From contig DAIDGU010000073.1 in assembly GCA_027459785.1 (NCBI GenBank), positions 30,240 through 94,239 of the forward strand: a stretch of 64,000 bases of DNA, read 5' to 3'. Shown piece by piece: positions 59,734 through 64,000 of the stretch; within the stretch, counting starts at the first letter, position 1; each line of letters begins with the position of its first letter. Both the position numbers and the translations under genes were made by a program. The stretch is from Ktedonobacteria bacterium (GTDB lineage Bacteria; Chloroflexota; Ktedonobacteria; Ktedonobacterales; JACDGC01). Below the pieces are notes generated by a model, which worked only from the letters and a program-made list of their open reading frames with translations, was not told the origin of the DNA and ran no database searches.

Positions 59734-61953
59734 TTACTGGAAATCCTGAGATAGTTCGTTTAATGAAGCCGCGTAGACATCGGCCTCATGCTGGTATGCA
59801 GCTTCCAGATCGGCCAGGCGTTGCGGTGATGCTTTCTGCTGTTTGGCCTGGTCGAGCAGATCCAGCGTGTCGCGCATGCGTCGTTCGGCCATCTCCATAT
59901 GCCACCACGCCCGCTCGTAGTGGCCTTCTGGTTCCTGGTCGAGTTCTTCTGGCACGGGTTGATCGGCCTCCACTGAAGCAGGGCGGAAGGGGAGAATCTT
60001 CTCATATTGGCGCACCGGCAAATTGAACTTGCGCCGCCGTTCACGGACTAATTCGCCGAAGTCCTTGCCTGGAATCTCCGCCTCTGCTACCAGCCAGGGC
60101 ACGACTTGCCCCACCGCCATCGAGACATCCCAGCGTTCCCCATCTGGCACGGTCAGCGCCACCGCACTCACCAACGCCCCATACATCGCTTGCACGCGCC
60201 GATCTACGTCCTTGGTCATCTGTGTTTCTCTGACCAAGCGCCGCGCTCCCTGTGATGCAGGTGTGAAGTTTGCGGCTTGAATCACTTGCCATGTAGGATC
60301 AGTAGGCCAACGCGACCGATTGGTATCTTCCGTGGGAATGACACGCCGAATCCAGGCAGAGGCAGGAGCAGTGGGATCAGGATATGGTTCGCCCACCACC
60401 AGCGCCCAGACCTCTTGGAGATGCTCAAGAAAGGTCCAGGGATTATCCAGAGCATCACGCGGACATCCTGGCACGCGCAACGAGCGGATAGCTCCACGCC
60501 GCAGCCGCGCCTCGTTGCGGACGACTTGCTCAGAGCCGGTGTAGCCTTTCTCTTGCCAGAGCGGCACTATATGCTGCTTACCCGTGCGCTGAATCTCCAG
60601 CGTTTTCAGATATTGCACCAGACTGACATTCGCCCCCTGGGACCAGGCGATACCAGAAATACGCCGTCCCCAGCGATAGACACTGACTTGACGCTCTTCG
60701 ACAGGCTCTTGCACCAGATCCAGCGCATTCCCCAGCGCGAACAGTGGATCAACAAAGAAGCCCTCATCCCCGCCATAGACTTCATTCCAATCCAGCCCTG
60801 GTTGCGTTTCTACATACTGCCCCAGGCGTTGCTCGATTTCAGCCTGAGCGGCATCGAAAATGGCTTGCGTGCGCGAGCGGGAAACATAGCGATCCAAGTG
60901 TTCCAATTCGATAGTGGCGTGCATGACATCATGGCACAGATGCACCTGGCTATTTTGCCATTCCCCATGAGTTTGCCCCCACATCCCTTTGATGAAGGCA
61001 TCCACTTGATTGAGTGCTTCTAACGGTGTCAGACGCCACAGGCACTCGGAGGAGAACTGCACTTGGGCGATGATGCCCCCCAGCGGCTTGCGGCGGATGC
61101 GGAGCGTCAAGGAGCCATTGCGCAGCAGATACGCCCAAGAGGCGCCCCCGCCTTGTGCCGCGCTGACGCCCGCCCGATACATTTTCAATGGCACACCATC
61201 GTAGATCCACGGTGTATCAATTTCAGCATCACTTGCTTTCGCTTCTTGCTGATATTCGTCTAATGCTTGGCGCAGATGCACCGGCAGCCCATCGGCGTCA
61301 ATCCGATTCAAATACCAGGTATCGATCCCAGCCACCAGTGAGACAGGATCGGCGGGCTGAGGTGCGCGCGGCGGAGCATCCCCCTCGGCTTTCACCGTGG
61401 CATGCCAGAGCGCCAAAAATCGCTCTTTCCAATGCGGCGATAGCACCCAATAGCACGATGGCTGGGCGAGGCGCACCAGGCGAAAGCGCCGCATGGCCGA
61501 GAGCATCGGGCAGATGGTTTCATTGAATCCCTCGAATGGGAGCCGAGCGCGGCGACCAGGTTGAGCATCAAGCCAGAGCAACACCGGTTCCCAGGCTTCC
61601 ATTTCCGCATAGGTCGGCAGGTTTTGTGCTGGCCGGTCGAGTGTTTGAAGTAGCGGCGTCGGCACGGCGATAGCGCGTTGATGTACCAGGCGACTTGACC
61701 AATTGCGCCGCACATGCCAGACGCCGGAACGTCGCACTAATAGCTGCCGTTCGACCATAGCAGCCAGCGTGAGCGAAGATGGCGCAATATCAGCGGGCCA
61801 CTGATCATCTGCCATCCCTGCTCCCTTCTTAGCCGCTACCGCTTGACACAGTTCTTTCCAATACAAGGTTTGGGCAATCGTGGGTGGATTGAGATCTTGC
61901 ACGAATGGGTTATGCGCCGACGGCATCAAATTTTCTTTTTGAGGTAATGCCAT
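59734..61953 (-). CDS. Replication initiation protein-like (Rep_trans-type), element-encoded
   Basis: 739 residues. A middle segment (SLVAGIDTWYLNRID, LPVHLRQALDEYQQEA, PLKMYRAGVSAAQGGGASWAYLLRNG, and QVHLCHDVMHATIEL) followed by ISGIAWSQGANVSLVQYLKTLEIQRTGK and VVRNEARLRRGAIRSL has the order expected of Rep_trans-type replication initiators found on plasmids and integrative elements. The first 190 residues form an unassigned helical region; the C-terminus is highly charged and coiled (MEMAERRMRDTLDLLDQAKQQ). The active-site Tyr is not assigned. A strong GC hairpin lies about 120 bases upstream of its start. Confidence 0.58.
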   Translation of the reverse strand: MALPQKENLMPSAHNPFVQDLNPPTIAQTLYWKELCQAVAAKKGAGMADDQWPADIAPSSLTLAAMVERQLLVRRSGVWHVRRNWSSRLVHQRAIAVPTPLLQTLDRPAQNLPTYAEMEAWEPVLLWLDAQPGRRARLPFEGFNETICPMLSAMRRFRLVRLAQPSCYWVLSPHWKERFLALWHATVKAEGDAPPRAPQPADPVSLVAGIDTWYLNRIDADGLPVHLRQALDEYQQEAKASDAEIDTPWIYDGVPLKMYRAGVSAAQGGGASWAYLLRNGSLTLRIRRKPLGGIIAQVQFSSECLWRLTPLEALNQVDAFIKGMWGQTHGEWQNSQVHLCHDVMHATIELEHLDRYVSRSRTQAIFDAAQAEIEQRLGQYVETQPGLDWNEVYGGDEGFFVDPLFALGNALDLVQEPVEERQVSVYRWGRRISGIAWSQGANVSLVQYLKTLEIQRTGKQHIVPLWQEKGYTGSEQVVRNEARLRRGAIRSLRVPGCPRDALDNPWTFLEHLQEVWALVVGEPYPDPTAPASAWIRRVIPTEDTNRSRWPTDPTWQVIQAANFTPASQGARRLVRETQMTKDVDRRVQAMYGALVSAVALTVPDGERWDVSMAVGQVVPWLVAEAEIPGKDFGELVRERRRKFNLPVRQYEKILPFRPASVEADQPVPEELDQEPEGHYERAWWHMEMAERRMRDTLDLLDQAKQQKASPQRLADLEAAYQHEADVYAASLNELSQDFQ

Positions 61954-62072
61954 GAGTCCTGTAACTGCCTCATTTCCTGAGAATTAGGCTTTAAAAAGCC
62001 TGTAGATCTGATAGCGCGTGATACTGCTGTTGCGCCCACGGCGACCCGTCAAGATCGCCGTCATGTTCTCTT

Positions 62073-62144
62073 GCGCGCCCGCGCGTTCGGGAGCGCCGGG
62101 GGGCGGGGGGCTGTCGCCCCCCGATCCCCCCGGCGCGGGCGCGC
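62073..62144. repeat. Very strong GC-rich nested hairpin
   Basis: GCGCGCCCGCGC (62073-62084) is perfectly complementary to GCGCGGGCGCGC (62133-62144). Inside, CGGGGGG at 97-103 and CGGGGGG at 104-110 (counting from 62000) pair with the matching CCCCCCG runs, around a CTGTCG loop. In total about 26 base pairs form. It starts three bases after the upstream gene's stop. No T-run follows. A replication origin or a long transcript-end structure are possible roles. Confidence 0.75.
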
Positions 62145-62146
62145 GG

Positions 62147-62593
62147 CTAGTGTGCCTCCTTTTCATCTGAATAGAGATTCGGTATTTGCTCTGCTGATGG
62201 CAGATCTGGACCTGCCCAGCCTGGGCGGTTACGTCCATTCCAACTTGGTCCTTTCGGCTTGGGTGCGCCTTTTGGTAGCCGTTGCCGTGGTGGATGTGGC
62301 AACGGTGGCGGATCGGGTTGTGCTTGCACGTCTTTCGGGACATAGCGCACGGCCACTTGAATGAGCCAGGCTAATGCTTTCAAATGGCGCTCGGTGAGAT
62401 AGTCATACGCCGTTGTATGGCCCTGTTTCTTACGCTTTGCCAGATAGTCCCGATCTCGATACATGCGATGCAGCAACAGCCGCACTGCCAGGCCGAAGGT
62501 CATTCCTTCCGACTCAGCTCGCACCAGATACCAGGCTTGCAAGTCATCAATAATTCCCCGCTGAGGATCCAGCGGTGGTATTGGCAGTGCCAT
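62147..62593 (-). CDS. Element protein of unknown function, 148 residues
   Basis: GGAGGAAT lies six bases before ATG 62593. The front half (LQAWYLVRAESEGMTFGLAVRLLLHRMYRDRDYL, AKRKKQGHTTAYDYLTERHLKALAWLIQVAVRYVP) is helical; the back half is a Pro-rich and basic tail (PPPLPHPPRQRLPKGAPKPKGPS) ending acidic. It starts two bases from the upstream primase-like gene's stop and is cotranscribed with it. No domain recognised; a replication accessory or DNA-binding protein is plausible from context alone. Confidence 0.65.
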   Translation of the reverse strand: MALPIPPLDPQRGIIDDLQAWYLVRAESEGMTFGLAVRLLLHRMYRDRDYLAKRKKQGHTTAYDYLTERHLKALAWLIQVAVRYVPKDVQAQPDPPPLPHPPRQRLPKGAPKPKGPSWNGRNRPGWAGPDLPSAEQIPNLYSDEKEAH

Positions 62594-62595
62594 GA

Positions 62596-63624
62596 TTATT
62601 CCTCCCCAAGTTGCGGCCAACGACGCCGCGCTAATTGAATGCCTTCACGTGCTGAACAGTGATGCAATTCGCAGAACAAGCGGAAGCTGTGTTTCATCGG
62701 ACCATCATTGAAATGGCAATTTGTAGACAGGCAGCGCCAAGACCAGCCATACGTCCGATGCTGAACAGCATAGAACGATGGCCGACCAGGAGAACCATCG
62801 TTTTGTGGCGCAGCGTCATCATGGAGTGGACAGAAGCCAAGATACCCCTGTCCCACGCGCTGCATAGCCGAATCTGGCGCCATTTCGGCGAGCAGATCCA
62901 GCGGCGAGATTTCCGCATCTACCCAGCGAATGATCGGCGAGCGTGTCGCACCAGGCCGAGGACTTGGCGCCGGGAGAGATACAACCGGCATCTCCCAGGA
63001 GGCACGCAGAAAATGCAATGGGATGCGCGGCAAGGCCAACACATAGCGCACCGCAGCAGGCCGCGAGGCAAACCGCAACGGCAGCCCATCAGCATCCAAG
63101 AGTGGGTAGCGCCGCCCCGTTTTGCGATGCACGCCCAGCGGTAGCCGCACCGCATGCCCAAGCCTGTTCTCTTTGTCGGGATAGACTTCCAGTTTGGGCA
63201 GACGCAAGCCCTGATGCTCCAGACGCCCCAGCACACCGCGCAATGCACGACTCAGCAGCGCAGCCGGAACGACATCAGCACAGAAGAGCCAGAGATGCCC
63301 ACCGCGACGACTCGCCTCCACGATCCCCGGCCAGCCCATCGCAGCGAGCGCCGCGTGCAGATGAACGAGCGCACCCAGGCTTTCAGGAGCATCCGCATCC
63401 AGACAGGCCCAGTGCGCACCACCAGCCTCATCCAACGAAGACAAAGCCAAGGTGACGCGCCCCGCCAGATGCTCCCGCAGCAGATCCAGCGTGCAAGATT
63501 CTTTCACCCAGCGATAGGAGCCATCCTCTTGTTGGACGGCATAGGGCTGAGCGCGATTGACCAGCAACCGCTCCCAGCCCAGCAGCCACTCCGGCGGCTT
63601 TCTGGTTGTCTTAGTGGCTCCCAT
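62596..63624 (-). CDS. Archaeo-eukaryotic primase-like protein with zinc finger
   Basis: 342 residues. The N-terminal domain has the AEP pattern: ACLDADAP with Asp76 and Asp78, SRRGGHLWLF with His110, and GHAVRLPLGVHRKTG after it. This order resembles the primase of TOTE-type and plasmid/element primases. The C-terminus carries a CHC2-like zinc finger: FCPLHDD with Cys265 and His268, and RCLSTNC with Cys298 and Cys303. Together they suggest a primase or primase-polymerase for element replication. GGGGAG precedes ATG 63624, and 14 bases overlap the next gene upstream. Confidence 0.75.
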   Translation of the reverse strand: MGATKTTRKPPEWLLGWERLLVNRAQPYAVQQEDGSYRWVKESCTLDLLREHLAGRVTLALSSLDEAGGAHWACLDADAPESLGALVHLHAALAAMGWPGIVEASRRGGHLWLFCADVVPAALLSRALRGVLGRLEHQGLRLPKLEVYPDKENRLGHAVRLPLGVHRKTGRRYPLLDADGLPLRFASRPAAVRYVLALPRIPLHFLRASWEMPVVSLPAPSPRPGATRSPIIRWVDAEISPLDLLAEMAPDSAMQRVGQGYLGFCPLHDDAAPQNDGSPGRPSFYAVQHRTYGWSWRCLSTNCHFNDGPMKHSFRLFCELHHCSAREGIQLARRRWPQLGEE

Positions 63625-63880
63625 TGGCCGCACTCCCCAGCCGCGCACTCACCGCTTTGGGGCGGAATCGCCCGCTCGGAGGTTCGTCATCTATCGGCAA
63701 ACCGGAATCATCCTCATCCGCAGGAACGAGTAATGCCAGTGGTGGCGGAGTTACCCCGCCTACACCCGGAACATATGTTTCCAACAGATGCATCAATTCC
63801 TGGCTGAGCCGCGCCCGATCAGCATCCGTCGTAGCCCGCTCGATCTGATCAATCAACTCAGAGGGCGTTTCATAACCCAT
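63611..63880 (-). CDS. Small element protein, 89 residues
   Basis: The front has a helical charged region (SELIDQIERATTDADRARLSQELMHLLETYVPG) and the rest is low-complexity, acidic and Pro-rich. Unknown function. GGGAGG stands just before ATG 63880. Its stop overlaps the primase-like start and its start overlaps the previous frame's stop, so these are one transcription unit. An earlier in-frame ATG at 63979 exists, but the overlapping partial frame makes the internal start more likely. Confidence 0.6.
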   Translation of the reverse strand: MGYETPSELIDQIERATTDADRARLSQELMHLLETYVPGVGGVTPPPLALLVPADEDDSGLPIDDEPPSGRFRPKAVSARLGSAANGSH

Positions 63881-64000
63881 CGCCCTCCCAATAATGGGCA
63901 AGAACCCGGCGAGGCGAACGCAAGAGATCCGGGCGACCGGCGTCAGTGGCCGCGAGGGCAATGATCCAGGTGGCCGCATAGGTCAAGGCCACGCGGCACG
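63870..64000 (-). CDS. C-terminal part of an unknown element gene (partial)
   Basis: From the window edge, a frame reads ...VALTYAATWIIALAATDAGRPDLLRSPRRVLAHYWEGDGL and stops at TGA 63870-63872, overlapping the ATG of the 89-residue gene by 11 bases. It has no stop over 42 codons and feeds directly into the same transcription unit. Too short to identify. Confidence 0.5.
   Translation of the reverse strand, partial: CRVALTYAATWIIALAATDAGRPDLLRSPRRVLAHYWEGDGL

Larger units (their letters stand above)
56377..64000. mobile_element. Integrated element with a large serine recombinase (right part beyond window)
   Basis: The left edge is the mid-gene break in the cyclophilin gene. Inward lie a TIR-domain membrane protein, a large serine recombinase, a short ORF, a replication-initiator-like protein, a GC-rich hairpin, an unknown protein, a primase-like protein and two small genes, all on the minus strand. 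The first 1 kb is much poorer in GC than the chromosome. The far end and the rest of the cyclophilin gene should lie beyond 64000. No conjugation gene is visible in this part. Confidence 0.75.

Overview
The window is a GC-rich chromosomal segment, and everything below is read from sequence alone. The mix suggests a member of the Chloroflexota, possibly a Ktedonobacteria-like lineage. It has DUF512/PDZ radical SAM, LLM-class and DoxX proteins, a GerW/YtfJ-type protein, sedolisin lipoproteins, several dispersed palindromic repeat families and a large serine recombinase element. The phylum is an inference; no rRNA gene is present. Many lipoprotein signals and no outer-membrane assembly genes fit a monoderm cell.

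1-9 kb: end of an unknown gene, an XdhC-type molybdo-hydroxylase accessory factor, a membrane protein, an oligopeptide-binding lipoprotein, DoxX, tRNA-Arg(CCT), secreted proteins, a GerW-like protein and a truncated dehydrogenase. 9-15 kb: LysR regulator and a complete succinate dehydrogenase operon (sdhC-D-A-B) with long inverted repeats inside it, then an IS982 remnant abutting a broken beta-propeller gene. 15-29 kb: amino-acid-binding lipoprotein, glutamate dehydrogenase, a pterin-synthase family protein, a broken DUF433/DUF5615 toxin-antitoxin pair, an erm methyltransferase with a leader peptide and a terminator-like attenuator, a KaiC-like ATPase with a receiver protein, and metabolic genes. 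28-37 kb: sedolisin peptidase and an exopolysaccharide-type cluster (polymerase-like/DMFase-like fusion, two glycosyltransferases, UDP-sugar dehydrogenase), split by a tandem array of 31-bp palindromic units. 37-47 kb: two MFS exporters, signalling proteins, and a convergent pair of a phytoene-desaturase-like oxidoreductase and a GT2 glycosyltransferase.

47-52.3 kb: the most unusual chromosomal locus. Four tightly packed genes encode relatives of the large, small, NuoH-like and NuoL/M-like subunits of complex I and group 4 [NiFe] hydrogenase. The large subunit has lost one of four NiFe-ligand cysteines, the small subunit has lost one cluster cysteine, and the antiporter-like subunit seems to lack the usual intramembrane lysine motifs. 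Two subunits carry long acidic tails. It looks like a membrane complex repurposed away from hydrogenase or NADH dehydrogenase chemistry.

52.4-56 kb: endonuclease III, a methyltransferase, an acyltransferase, tRNA-Arg(GCG) and a lipoprotein, ending in a cyclophilin gene cut in mid-ORF at about 56376. From there to the window end lies what looks like an integrated element, all genes on the minus strand: a TIR-domain membrane protein at its edge, a large serine recombinase, a small ORF, a replication-initiator-like protein, a very strong GC hairpin, an archaeo-eukaryotic-type primase with a zinc finger, and small proteins running off the edge.
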